The notes beneath the pieces are model-generated. The model saw only the letters and a list, made by a program, of their open reading frames with translations. It ran no database searches and was not told the origin of the DNA. Shown piece by piece: positions 51,624-62,770 of a stretch of 64,000 nucleotides of DNA. The stretch is from Clytia hemisphaerica. Taxonomy: Eukaryota; Cnidaria; Hydrozoa; Leptothecata; Clytiidae. Numbering within the stretch: position 1 is the stretch's first letter; each line of letters opens with the position of its first letter. Both the position numbers and the translations under genes were made by a program. The stretch lies in NCBI GenBank assembly GCA_902728285.1, contig CACVBU010000385.1, positions 841,038-905,037 on the forward strand, read 5' to 3'.

Positions 51624-51889
51624 ATTGTAAAATATCCAATAAATCATTCGTGAGAAAATTGTTGAAGAAGTTGATTTTTTCTTCTTCATTTTCCAATCAT
51701 ATATTGGTTTTTTCTTTTTTATAATATTCCACTCGTGTTTATCTTTTCAACAAGCACAAAACCGCTATCAAATTCGAATTCATATCAAAATTAAAGCCTA
51801 TTTTGTTTCCGCTGCAGATTATAATGAGACAAACTTAAGTTAGGGAATCTCGTATTCTCTAAAAAGAATGAATTCATAAGATAAAATTT

Positions 51890-52111
51890 CGCCCCCGGTG
51901 GGAAAATATCCTGGAATTTCAGGAAACTTGGAAAATGACTTTGATTTCATCCCTATTCGAAATTCAATGTTTAAAATTGTACTCCAAAACCATCCCAACT
52001 GGATTTTTTAACCTTGGAACAATAGAATATCTAACCCTATCGGGATTTGAATATGAATTTTTATCCCCACTGAGGAAGAAAGTTCCAGAGGGGCTGTGAG
52101 ACAGGGGTGTG
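51890..52111. mobile_element. Second member of the CTTCTCACAGACCCA family
   Basis: CCCGGTGGGAAAATATCCTG to GGGGCTGTGAGACAGGGGTG; internally like 23368-23632 read in reverse. Confidence 0.7.
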
Positions 52112-52136
52112 ATATGCTTCTTTGGACACTATAATT

Positions 52137-52935
52137 TTTTTTTTCAAAACAAAATTTTATCAATGTTACAAATGTTTAAACAAAAAATAACTTTACTTTA
52201 GATTTAAAATTATTAACTAAGAAAGAAAATAAAATAAACTAGATTTTATCAATGTTACAAAATGTTTAAACCAAAAAAATCACTTTACTTTGGATTTTAA
52301 ATTATTAACTATAAGAAAGAAGATAAAATAAACTAAGTTAAATCACTTTACTTTGGATTTAAAATTAATAACTAAGAAAGAAAATAAAAGAAAATAAATT
52401 TTATCAATGTTACAAATGTTTAAACCAAAAAAATCACTTTACTTTGGATTTTAAATTATTAACTATAAGAAAGAAGATAAAATAAACTAAGTTAAATCAC
52501 TTTACTTTGGATTTAAAATTAATAACTAAGAAAGAAAATAAAAGAAAATAAATTTTATCAATGTTACAAATGTTTAAACAAAAAAATCACTTTACTTTGG
52601 ACTTAAAATTATTAACTAAGAAAGAAAATAAAATAAAATAAACTAAATTTTATCAATGTTACAAATGTTTAAACAAAAAAATCACTTTACTTTGGATTTA
52701 AAATTATCAACGGGTTATTAACTAAGAAAGAAAATAAAATAAACTAAGTTTTATCAATGTTACAAATGTTTAAGCAAAAAAAATCACTTTACTTTAGATT
52801 TAAAATTGATAACAAAGAAAGAAATAAAATAAAATACATTTTATCAATGTTACAAATGTTTAAACAAAAAAATCACTTTACTTTAGATTTAAAATTGATA
52901 ACAAAGAAATAAAATAAAATAAACTAAATTAGCAT
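52137..52935. repeat. AT-rich minisatellite with higher-order structure
   Basis: About seven units start TTTTATCAATGTTACAAATG followed by TTTAAAC, then CACTTTACTTTGGATTTAAA, then a purine block of AAGAAAGAAAATAAA type. Unit length is near 90-100 bp, and two consecutive longer units near 155 bp (52243 and 52398) carry an extra CACTTTACTTTGGATT half-unit. Confidence 0.92.
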
Positions 52936-53019
52936 TACGGCCGAAGATCCGGGCTATTACTCGGATACCATCAAATGGATTCAAAAAATTTGGACATCTC
53001 TTTCCAGCGCTGACACATA

Positions 53020-53085
53020 ACGTATTTTAAACGTTCATCAATCGTTCAAAACGTTCATATAACGCAAAAATTACGTTGGAAGATC
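53020..53085. repeat. AACGTTCAT-rich short repeat
   Basis: AAACGTTCATCAATCGTTCA and AAACGTTCATATAACGCA; same motif family as 21003 and 26625. Confidence 0.65.
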
Positions 53086-53426
53086 GCTGGTAAAACATGA
53101 CATGGACACTCACAAAATTTGACAATAAGATTGTGATTACAAGCGACAGAAATCTAGTGAATTGTGTTAATGTTTTCGTTGCTTAGAAACGAACTTCTTT
53201 GACCAAACAGTATTCAAGATCAAGGTAAGCAGTTTTATGCAAAAAAATCAGGTTTTTTTAAAAAGTATAATGTCTATACCTGTGTCTATATCGTGTCTGA
53301 AGACCTAATCTTCTAAGAAAAAGCCAATTAAGGAAGAATCTGAGCCTATCTTTTAGAAATAGATATTGTATAAATATTGTATTAAAAATCTCTAATGTAT
53401 AAGAGCAACCCGTTATCACCGTTAAA

Positions 53427-54680
53427 TCAACGATAATCATTAATTTCGCAAGACATTGCAGACTTTTTTTCTCCATAGTAGAAGTCATTTGAAACATTGT
53501 AACCATCCCATTGTTCACTGTCTTCACCTTCATAACGTTCAACCATTTTCAAACTTTTGTTATGCTGTAATGGGTGAAGCAACATAAATGTGGTTTTTTT
53601 CCAAAATTGTTTTTTATCATCTTCAATGTATAATAAATAAGAAGAAGTATTACTATGTCTCTTGTGTCCCTTTCTGTGTGCAAACAAATGTAAATCCTCG
53701 AAACATCCTCCACAGTCTCTTTTCACGAACACATATTTCGACGCACCACTCGAAACAATCTCTTTCTCTCCATGTAGCAACGAACTGATTTCTTTATACC
53801 AATCTTGATACGATGCAAACAAATTGAGCTCGATTGGTTTACTTTCAAAGAACTTACCAGCTCCCCAAGTCAACTTCCCAGCCGTGGTAATGTGCATTGC
53901 GTTGGCGGCTTCATCTTGCTTCTTCTGGATGATTTCCAATTCTTTGATGAGTTTCAAATTCAACTCGTTCACTTTGTCTTCAATTTCTGCAAATTTCAGC
54001 TTGTTCGCGTTCTCCACTTCAGCCAATTTCAATTTAAACACATTTTCTTTTTTGGCTAGTTTCGCTTCCACTTCAGCAAATTTTAATTTAAACTCATTTT
54101 CTTTGGCAATCATTTCCTGGTCTTTCTGGGTCAGTTTCAACGTGTATTCTTTTTGGTTTGATGTTGATTCGTTGCCTTTTTCCAACAGTTTGTTTTCATA
54201 GGCAGTCTCTAAGTCTTTCATTTTCAATTTGAACTCGTTTTCCCTGACAGTCATATCCTTGTCTTTTCCAGCTAGCGCCTTGTCTTTTCCAGCCATTTTT
54301 TTGTCTTTTCCAGCTAGTTCTTTGTCTTTTTCATTAATTTTGATTTGGAATTCATTTTGCTGTTTCAGCATTTCTTTCTCCATTTCACGATCGACCACGA
54401 CTTTCTTAGCCTCTTGTTCATGTGAGGTCTTTAACTTCAAGAGCTCCAGCTCATGGGTTAACGATTGATTGTCCTTTTCAAGCTGCATGATTTTTATTTG
54501 GTGGTTATTTTCAGATTCGAGAAACTTGATCTTGTTTTCAAATGTCAATTTTTGAATCTGCTTGTCATGGTCTTCTTTAAGTTTCGCTGTCTCAACGGTG
54601 CTGTTGTCAACTTTGTTGGTGACATTTCTACCAGCAGCACTGTGTGCCAAATTCCGATCATCACCATGTATTGAATCCAT
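53427..54680 (-). CDS. Intronless coiled-coil protein, 417 aa, function unknown
   Basis: A single uninterrupted frame runs from ATG at 54680 to the stop at 53427. Residues about 30-255 are a long, strongly charged coiled coil with internal repeats. AGKDK occurs three times in a row near residue 123 (AGKDKKMAGKDKALAGKDKD), and ENEFKLK-type blocks recur about four times (ENEFKLKMKDLE, ENEFKLKFAEVE, ENVFKLKLAEVE). Residues about 265-417 form a globular C-terminal part (TWGAGKFFESKPIELNLFAS, KRDCGGCFEDLHLFAHR, QFWKKTTFMLLHPLQHNKSL) that I do not recognise. No signal peptide or membrane helix. It could be a single-exon host gene or a retrocopy. No poly(A) tract or target duplication was noticed, and the AATAAA signal is not obvious downstream. 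Confidence 0.82.
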   Translation of the reverse strand: MDSIHGDDRNLAHSAAGRNVTNKVDNSTVETAKLKEDHDKQIQKLTFENKIKFLESENNHQIKIMQLEKDNQSLTHELELLKLKTSHEQEAKKVVVDREMEKEMLKQQNEFQIKINEKDKELAGKDKKMAGKDKALAGKDKDMTVRENEFKLKMKDLETAYENKLLEKGNESTSNQKEYTLKLTQKDQEMIAKENEFKLKFAEVEAKLAKKENVFKLKLAEVENANKLKFAEIEDKVNELNLKLIKELEIIQKKQDEAANAMHITTAGKLTWGAGKFFESKPIELNLFASYQDWYKEISSLLHGEKEIVSSGASKYVFVKRDCGGCFEDLHLFAHRKGHKRHSNTSSYLLYIEDDKKQFWKKTTFMLLHPLQHNKSLKMVERYEGEDSEQWDGYNVSNDFYYGEKKSAMSCEINDYR

Positions 54681-55351
54681 TTTTTTGTTTCAACCTTAGC
54701 TAATGTAACTTAGAGTTTCTATAAACCAGCAATAACACGTACTTCAAAAGAAATCTCGGTTTTTCATTCAAACTTGAAACTTTCTTTATGTTTTGTTTGT
54801 TTCTCAAATCTCCTGATCACCAATCGTACATATAAAGAAAAGTCTTAAAGCAATAGTAATAACAAGACTTTAGAAAGAATATTTGTATTCGTTCAACATC
54901 GAGTTTGTTTTGTTTTGGTATCAAATTCTCCCAAACTGTTGTTCATACATGCACATACCTCTCTTATTAATCGCATCAGTCATTGATAATCTATTCAAAT
55001 AAATAAAACCTGAAAAAAACCTAATCAACTTTCGCCCTTGGCAACGAATTTCTTTAATGAGTAATTAAGCGAAATTTTGAAATAATTTATAAAGGCAATA
55101 GCTGAACATTGCTTTTGATTAATGTCAAATGTCTTTCCATAATACGACAATCTAAATTTTTTACCTATTGAACTTGTAGTATGGTCGGAGTAAGAGGAAT
55201 ATATTCTTATAAAATTCTTATAAAATGGAAGATGTTCTTACACGAAAGAGAAACGAAAGAATTCCAAAAATTGAGAGTGGTTATTCCTTTTCTCTTTAAA
55301 TGCCTTTCTCTTTTTACAAACTACAAGTATATATAAAACACCTTTAACGCG

Positions 55352-55500
55352 CGGTCAGATGTGTGCCACTTTATCATTAATTTATCACCCTAAACTCGAT
55401 CCAATCCATTTTTTACACTTATTCTATTGTCTTTAGGTGCGAAAAAAGGCTGGGACGGTTTTAGGGTGGTAAAACGGACAAAAAAATGCCCGCGTGGCGT
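55352..55500. mobile_element. Partial copy of the ATACACCTTTTCGACCGTAG MITE with empty insertion site
   Basis: CGCGCGGTCAGATGTGTGCC, CTAAACTCGATCCAATCC and GGTGCGAAAAAAGGCTGGGA follow the 40088 element but without the 142-bp nested MITE. Confidence 0.85.
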
Positions 55501-57042
55501 AGATCACTGTTAACTAAGCACTGACTACTTCTTAGCTGCACACAATTGTTGAGGCGACGAAGTGCACAAGCGCTGTTGTTTCGAAAATTGGGAGCAGGTT
55601 ATCTTACCTAACTCCTAACTACACAAAAAACATCAGAATAAAAAAAATTCTACAGTCTGGAGCTCCAGGCTACCTTTTTCTCATTCAGATCAAAGTATTG
55701 ATCGGCTCATCATATGAAAACAACTTGGCATACACGTAATTGATCTTCCCCTCGTTGAGGCCATATTGTTTCAAGAGACCAGTATGGGTACCTCTTAGGA
55801 CAAAATGATTTTCTCAAAATTAATTCTCCCATTGATTTTTTACCCAGATATAAACTCGCCGACAGTGATTAAATCGGATACAGTTATCGATTAAGTTAAT
55901 AAAACTTTTTTGGGATTTTTTGGATGATGCAGGAGATGCTAATAAAAGTAAAGCTGTAGGTAAAAGTCAAATGTCCTATGTAGGCTATGTAAGATTTATT
56001 GAAATTTCATACATAAGTTGCCTCATTCAGATCAGATTGATTGCCCGCTTGTTTATCACCCTAAACCATCTCCGCCAGGATCCGAAAAGTGTAAACCCCG
56101 TGAACGAGCCCGTGAAAACAAAAGAAAGTTCTGTTTTCTGGCCTAGAAGAGGTTAGAGCTTCGGCTTGTGTTGCTGTTGGGTTGTTTGTGGTGGGGATGG
56201 GGAGTTTCTTTAATTGACCAATTACCTGGCTTTGCAAATCAATTATATATTTTCAAAAGATTTCGTAGAGCTACAGAAAACTCCTAAAACCCTCTATAAC
56301 ATATCAACTTCTGACGACCCGAGGAGGAGGACTTGGGCAATAAAGGGGATACGGGGATGTGCCGCTAGTCAGGGTACTTTTTATCGCCTCCACGAGTCCC
56401 ACGTGTTCCTCGTAGGGTACCTTTTTAGGGGAATATGGAAAAAATATGTAAATTTTTGAAAAGATTTTGGAATTTCAGTCACATTCAGGGTCACTTAAAA
56501 AAACGAGTTCCACGTAAGGTCCGTTTTTCGAACTTCATCGGAATACACCACCGTCGGTGGTTGGCAAGGGTAGTACTAGTAGTATCCCTTATGACCAAAA
56601 TTTCTTTCAAAGGAAATTTTATCTCGCTTGTGTCAATCTAATCACTGTAGAAAGGAAAGATGACGAGCAAATATTACCATTATACTTAATGTCTAGCAGA
56701 CTGTATCAGTATGCATGTTTACTAATACTATCGACGAATTCCCCCAGAAACCTCTAAGTGTAATTAATTGAAACGAGTTTCAAAAGAAATCTTCTCCATG
56801 ATTCCCAAATTTATATACACTTGGCTGATATAAGACAATATAGTGCAAGTACGTCGGAAACATGCAAAGATGGGTAACGCTCGTTAATTGAAAACGAAAT
56901 GTACAATTACGAATCTCTTCATCTGATGATAAGTTCGACAGGGTCTAAAACGGTCTATGATAATAACAGTAATTAATTAGTAAACTCGACCTCGTTCCCT
57001 GTACATTATCAGCTTTTTTATGGTTTAACTATATGGTGCTAG

Positions 57043-57112
57043 ATAATATTCTCTGGCGTCCATCAGTAGTGTAAATAAAGCTAGCAATACACGGGCACGA
57101 GGCAGGTTGTAG
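57043..57112 (+). repeat. Dispersed repeat GCTAGATAAT-TTCTCTGGCG, copy 1
   Basis: TGCTAGATAATATTCTCTGG, then CATCAGTAGTGTAAATAAAG, matches 62206-62272 (CGCTAGATAATTTTCTCTGG, ATCAGTAACGTAAAAAAGCC). Confidence 0.75.
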
Positions 57113-57728
57113 TAAACTATTACTTGTGGTAGATAGAGGTAATGTTACTTCGATGGAATAGAAATAAATAAACGAATCTTTATGTTATAACTAGCCATAA
57201 TTGTCATTAAAATGCCACCGCAATAGCAGATTAAAAAAATGATTTTAATGCATTTTTAAACTTCAAGCAGCTTAGTGCTAATTTATTGCCCAGTCATGTT
57301 AATAATTGAGTTGGAGACAAATTAAAAACAGTGTGTGGACGTAAATTTGAACTTATTTACAAGAGACTTTTTCTAACTTTCATTGGAATTTGACCAATTA
57401 AAAGGCTTGGCATCACAACATATTTACAATTTACATTACAACATCTTGTGCTGGGATTTTATAAATGATCGAAATAATAGTTTCAGTCTTTTCATTTGCG
57501 TTTAAGAATGCAGTTAAAATATTCGGTAAAATTTTTTCTTATTGACGCGCACCCGCATGCTTATGTCTTATATTGATACAAAATTCTAAGGAGTGAGTGC
57601 TGTGTTTCAAAAGACTGAGTGAGAAAATAATAGAATATTATCTTTAAATTACAATTTATCGAATTTTTGATTTTATTTTGTTATTCTAATTATTTCAAGT
57701 GCTTTTTTAAAAAGAGTATCAAAATTAA

Positions 57729-58342
57729 CCCTTTCGCAGCGAGGGGGTCCATATGTGGCCCCCTCAGCTTTAGCATCATATTTTCGATTCAGATAAGATT
57801 TAGCACTCAATTTTTTGCACAATTGTTACCAACATTATAAGTACCTTTTCTGCCAAGTTTTTTGAAAAACAAACGAAGTGCTAAACTTTTATGGCATTTT
57901 TATGAATTCATGAAATTTTCTGCAAAGGAAATCTTAGGCCAAAAATTTTTGCTAAAATTTGTCTATTTTAGGTTATTTTTTTTCAAAAAATACTCAGAAT
58001 GACAGTTTTTCTTGTTGAATCGTGAGGTACTATGTCCTACTTTATTTTTAGGAGATTTCAGACGTTCTTTGTGGTTTTCAAAATTTTAGACCCCCTCAAA
58101 GGCAAAATTTTTAAAAATTTTAAAAAAATCCTAAAATTTTCAAAAAATTTTACATTTATTTTTGAAATATCACCAAATGCTATATAGATGATTTATATAC
58201 CAAAAGAAAGCTTATTTCATATGCTTTCCAAAAATGTATAACAACCCTATCTTTAAATAAACACAAGCAGCATAAAATTCGAAGCAAACGGTAAAGGTTG
58301 AGATTTCTAAAAAAGTGCTAAAATATATTCGCTGCGAAAGGG
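57729..58342. mobile_element. 614-bp piggyBac-type MITE with TTAA target duplication
   Basis: CCCTTTCGCAGCGA is the left end and TCGCTGCGAAAGGG the right end, an exact 14-bp inversion. TTAA lies immediately outside both (57725-57728 and 58343-58346). TTAA targets with CCC-starting termini define piggyBac elements. The left subterminal part contains the palindrome GGGGTCCATATGTGGCCCC. No transposase remains. Confidence 0.9.
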
Positions 58343-58688
58343 TTAAATCGCAAGCTGTGAAAAGTAAAGTTCACCCAAATGAAAATGAAAAGACTATAAA
58401 TACAATAGTGCAGATTTTTTTAAAGAATTATAAGCGGAGGAACGCTTGTTCAGATAATAGAAAGATTCACTGTAGAAATTAATATTTAGTTGGCTGGCAT
58501 TTTTAAATACGTCTAATGTTCATTTCAACCAGTTCAAACAAGAAAGTTTAATCATAAAAAGAAAGATTTCTAACACAACTTTCATTTTTCATCACAAAAA
58601 CAACTACAACGAAACAAATAATCTACACAAGCTACAAATTTTGCCAATCAATTTTTTAAAACAACGATAAAAAAGTATAAAATGCATT

Positions 58689-58910
58689 TCAATGCTTGCA
58701 AGCTTCTGTCTTTGCCACTATTTGTTTTGAGTTCAAATGAACATCTATGTCACACATTTGTAACAGTTTTTGTTTCAATTTTGTATCATCCATGATTTCG
58801 AAGAGAGCTTTTAAAGTGTCTTTGAAAAATGTTGCTTGCAGTGTTATGTCTTGAGAATTTTTAAATTCGATGGTTGCAACAACGTTTTTGAATTCGTCGC
58901 TTGAGTTCAT
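58689..58910 (-). pseudogene. Shifted-frame C-terminal part of the RPA-like protein
   Basis: 73 codons beginning at the ATG that overlaps the upstream TGA. FKNVVATIEFKNSQDITLQA, then FFKDTLKALFEIM, looks like the last strands and helix of an OB-fold. It is probably the real end of the protein displaced by a 1-nt change, but a termination-reinitiation overlap or a sequencing error cannot be excluded. Confidence 0.5.
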
Positions 58911-60322
58911 TTGGTTTGTATCGAAAATCCTTCCACAACACAGTCGGCCATGCCAGTACCACTGTTAATTTGAAGTCTTCGTTTACAATTTTTGCAACAT
59001 TGGTAGGTTTCAAATTTCTTTATGCACACCACGCATTTTACACACTCAATAGAATTTTTAGGAACAATTAAATCCTGTTCGTAATTTTCAAACCCACATG
59101 TAAGTTCTTCTGTTAAAAAACATATGGCAGAATTGGGATCAGTAGTGAGTTTAATTTCATTAGAGATTGTTTTTGAGTTAATGTTAGTTAACTGAATTAA
59201 TTTATCCTCTACTATATAGTCGAGAAAATCTGCCCAAAACGTAATCAAAAGGCAGGTGGATCCATCAGAGATAACACATTCCCGCATCTTGTCCGTTCTT
59301 GCCTTGCCACCCCTAGTGGTATAGGGCTTCACTTGAACAGGGCCACGGAACCTGAGTTTACCAACTATGGACTCAGTGATTGAATTTGATTCGATCTCGT
59401 TTAATGGTGTAGCATCCGCATCATTTAAGTTAAAAGTTAACTGCCTTTCACAAGGTTGTACAAAGGAATATGCATTGAAAAAGTTTCTACCATTCAAGGG
59501 CAAGCATGACTTGATTGTGACGGGCTCCTTGTTGTGAAAATAATCGAGAAAGTTTTGACGTATTGCGGAAAATTGTTTGTTTGTGCTTGACACTGTGATT
59601 TTTGCAAATGAAGTTGGTTTGGTTTTGATGAACACATTAAAGTGCTCCTTCTTCGATTGATAGGATAACCGTACGGGTGACACACATGCAATGAAGCCAG
59701 CAAAATCTTGAATAAGGAAAAAAGAAATTGGTCAATTTGTTTAAACAAAAAAAACAGAAATTTCTACATTCACCAAACCAGATTGCTCAGTTTCTAGAGG
59801 GGTCAAAACTTAATTTGGCAGAACAAATTTTGCTGTTGACATACACTTTTTGCTGAAATTCTGAAATTCTTTCATTTTCCTAGGGGTTTTTATAGATTTC
59901 AATTAAAAACTGCGCGGTAGACACCCAAAATCACAATATTTAGTTACCACAAAAATTAGTTCTATAAAAATTAGTACCAACTTAATGATACCATAAGTCT
60001 AGATTAGGTTCTTTCAGAAATTTGGTGAGGGCGTCAAAATATTTGTTCAAATTTTCTAGTTAACATTTTGACAGCCAGAAATTTAAAAATTAGTATAATT
60101 CTTAACCAAAAACAATACCTATCGCATTTGCAGGAGCTTTGGGTTGGTATGCTGTTCCCGAGCAAAACAATTTGGCTTTCTTTGGTGAACCAGTCGGTGC
60201 ACTGCTAGCTTTTCTTTTTGTTTGTTCTTTTTTGCTTTCATCATCTGTACCAGCTCTTTCACTATTCTTTACTTCACATGGCATCTCAAAACTCTCATCT
60301 TTACCACAAAACGGTTTAGAAT
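58689..60322 (-). CDS. RPA-like OB-fold/zinc-finger protein gene, spliced, with apparent frameshift
   Basis: Two exons join on the minus strand: 60322-60119 and 59706-58907. The acceptor is CCTTAG|ATTCT for the first, the donor GATAG|GTATTG, and the acceptor TTCAAG|ATTTTG; phases agree. Exon A gives a Lys-rich leader (KRKASSAPTGSPKKAKLFCS). Exon B starts DFAGFIACVSPVRLSYQSKK and holds an OB-fold-like core (GKLRFRGPVQVKPYTTRGGK, RECVISDGSTCLLITFWADF, KLIQLTNINSK). A zinc-finger-like CVVC...YQCCKNCKRRL and GMADCVVEGFSI follow. The frame then hits TGA at 58907, whose bases overlap an ATG (ATGA) opening the next frame (58910-58689). That frame reads FKNVVATIEFKNSQDITLQA, the expected continuation of the C-terminal OB-fold. 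This resembles replication protein A large-subunit relatives. Upstream exon(s) with the real start were not found. Confidence 0.65.
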
Positions 60323-61220
60323 CTAAGGTAAAATAAGTGCATGATATTTACTGTCATCTAAAAATGTTTAAATTAGCATTGCATTTTTATTTCCCATATT
60401 CTTTAGCCCCCAACTCAAAAATAAACTGAAATAAATAAATTCCACAGGGGCATTCAAAAATTCAACTCCAGAGGCATTTTGTCTATGTATTGTTTAAAAA
60501 ACGTCATTTGAAAAAAATGCGCATACATACTATATCCCCCTAACCACACAAATTTCAAACTTTTTAGACTCAAAATAGTGTAAAATGAATTTGGGCAAAG
60601 AAAAAATTTCGAAAAAAGCAATTCAGCCTTTCTATAATCCACATTTGTTTGCATATAGTAGGGGGCTAAGCCTGGGATCCCATGACATCTTTTAGGGCAC
60701 AGCCATTATTAGTCCTTTCAAAAGAACAGTATATTATTTTTAAGATTACGAGACGGGATGAAGAGGATTAGGCCCGGGAAAACTTTACGATTAAAATAGT
60801 GACGCTATAGACGGGTTTCGTGAAACGTCATTTGTTTAGTCACGTGACTTTCCGTCCGATTTTTTGGAGGCAAAAAGACCATAACATTAGCTGGAGGCAA
60901 GCAGATTTTTTGTTGTAACGAAGTCAGCTGTGTGCTGTTCTGTATCAATAGTGTTAGAACGATGATGGAAAAAACTATATAAATAACTGTCAGACTGTTG
61001 TTCTGTCAGTCTGTGTTCTGTTTCGCTGGAAAATATAAATCAATCTCAATGTCTAAAAAGGATTCAAATTGTTTAGTTTTCCTTTCAGCAAACTCACACT
61101 GGATTGTTGGGTTTATAGAAAAGTAGTGCGATTGGACTACTGGACTGTGCTAATAACTGGAATAAAACAGATTTAAAGAAACAGGGAGAAATTCAAGATG
61201 TCTGCCACCATCACATCGGA
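60323..61220. other. Spacer upstream of the RPA-like exons
   Basis: No coding exon recognised on either strand; the missing first exon(s) of the minus-strand RPA-like gene should lie here or beyond. TGTCAGACTGTTGTTCTGTC at about 60988 is a small local repeat. Confidence 0.45.
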
Positions 61221-61804
61221 GAGAGTTATATCGGATCACCCAAAGTTACCTTCATTTTTTTATTTTTCATTTTTTTATTTTTTTATCCACGGATCGCTGA
61301 TAGTCACCTTTCCGGGGGTTTTGTTGTTTGGAATTGATTAACTAACAGTTAGGTAGGGTCAGGGTTGCTAGTAACGGCTTGTCACTGTGCCGGGTGCATA
61401 CTCGGCGCCTTGGGCCCCGCAGGGTTGCTAGTAACGGCTCGAATTTCAGTCAGGTTTAAAAAAGGGGTACTTTTACCCATATTATAATAACATTACCCCC
61501 GTCTTTTGCTAGTTTGGTATAATATGTTATGAATTGCGTGGATTTGCTGTGCGGCGATGGCTCAGTGGATAGAGCGCTGGCTTCCGAATCTGAAGGTCTT
61601 TCTTTGATGGTGGTTCGAATCCCACTCGGTGCGAAAATTAGGTTGGTCGAAATTGATGGACAAATGATTGACAGGTATGAAAACTCAGTCAGGAATGAGA
61701 AACTAAGTCTCAGAAACTCAGACAGTCAGAAAAGAGAGAGACAGGATCAGAGATAAGAAAATAAAAAAAAAACATGAGGGTACTTTGGGTGATCCGATGT
61801 AACT
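61221..61804. mobile_element. 584-bp TIR element carrying a tRNA-like pol III promoter
   Basis: GAGTTATATCGGATCACCCA at the left is inverted as TGGGTGATCCGATGTAACTC at the right; similarity extends to about 40 bp. The right half contains tRNA-like sequence (61553-61640). GCAGGGTTGCTAGTAACGGC-type sequence occurs twice (about 61363 and 61421). Confidence 0.75.
61553..61640 (+). mobile_element. tRNA-like SINE head with A and B boxes
   Basis: TGGCTCAGTGG fits the pol III A box and GGTTCGAATCC the B box exactly. However, the T-arm does not pair as a 5-bp stem and no proper acceptor stem closes, so it is not a functional tRNA gene. A body with AACTCAGTCAGGAATGAG-type repeats follows to about 61755. 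Confidence 0.7.
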
Positions 61805-62205
61805 CTTTCCCATCACATCAGGTCCACCAACTTTCCTTTTTTATCGCTGACATTACCTTATACCTAAAGCCAGAGCCATCGGCTGATCGTTTGAAACATA
61901 GTCAATAGAAGAAATACCAGATAATTCAATTGACATTGTTTGAAAGCTCCGACACGATAGGAAGAAACAAACGTCCGCCGCGCAAGCTAAAAAAGAGCTA
62001 TCCTGTAAAACACGGCTTATCGCTCTTCATTCCGGGAAATCAAATAACCGTTAATTGATAATGTTCCGCTAAGCGGAACTAAAATACTGAAACGCGCGCG
62101 CAAAATTATGAGATGTTTTCCCAACTTTCCCTCACGAGTGAAGCTATGAATGCCATCCTCGGAAGCTTTAGGCTTCCTGTGGTGGCAATTATCTATCGCT
62201 AGATA

Positions 62206-62272
62206 ATTTTCTCTGGCGTATCAATCAGTAACGTAAAAAAGCCTGGAATACGCAGGGAACGAGGTTGCCCCC
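62206..62272 (+). repeat. Dispersed repeat GCTAGATAAT-TTCTCTGGCG, copy 2
   Basis: Matches 57043-57112 in the same orientation and adds ACGCAGGGAACGAGG. Confidence 0.75.
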
Positions 62273-62627
62273 TATGGCGCGCCAAAAGGCTTTTTAATAC
62301 CAACTTTTTTTTATAATACCAACTTTTTTTTATAATACCAACTTTTTTTATAATACCAATTTTTTTTTATAATATCAACTTTTTTTTATAATACCAACTT
62401 TTTTTATTATAATACCAACTTTTTTTATTATAATACCAACTTTTTTTTTATAGTACCAACTTTTTTTTTAGTTCGAAGTTTTTTCATAACACCAATTTTT
62501 GTCTCGCTTACTATGCGTGTATAATCGATCAAATGTAAAAGGAGTCTTAGCGCGATTACACCTAGCCTGGAGGCCACTTAAGGTTTTTTGATAGACTGGA
62601 TGACACGATTCTCTAATTTCATGATAT

Positions 62628-62767
62628 GCACCACTACTGGAGTCTTCCGAGAATTTTCAAAATATTCAACCCAATACGTCACTTAAACAATAGAAAAAGT
62701 GACGTATTGGGTTGAATATTTCTAAAAATGTAGGAAGACTCGCCAGTGGTCGGCCGGTGGTGCACAC
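62628..62767. repeat. Hairpin around CAACCCAATACGTCAC
   Basis: ATATTCAACCCAATACGTCA and TGACGTATTGGGTTGAATAT are exact inverses separated by about 20 bp. Outside them TGCACCACTACTGGAGTCTT pairs imperfectly with AAGACTCGCCAGTGG...GGTGGTGCA. Confidence 0.88.
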
Positions 62768-62770
62768 AGA

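Larger units (their letters stand above)
54681..57728. other. Mostly gene-free region
   Basis: The first few hundred bases presumably hold the promoter of the minus-strand coiled-coil gene. A partial MITE (55352-55500) and a dispersed GATAAT-TTCTCTGGCG repeat (57043-57112) are the only elements I could name. Frames at 55920-56757 show no family resemblance. Confidence 0.5.

Noticed and set aside
52137-52935. CRISPR-like array
   Set aside because: Units are contiguous tandem repeats without unique spacers, and the genome is clearly eukaryotic.
56214-56757. Three overlapping plus-strand frames
   Set aside because: No family resemblance, shared DNA in different frames, and no splice-compatible structure.
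61553-61640. Functional tRNA gene
   Set aside because: A and B boxes are perfect, but the T-stem has mismatches and no acceptor stem closes; better explained as a SINE head.
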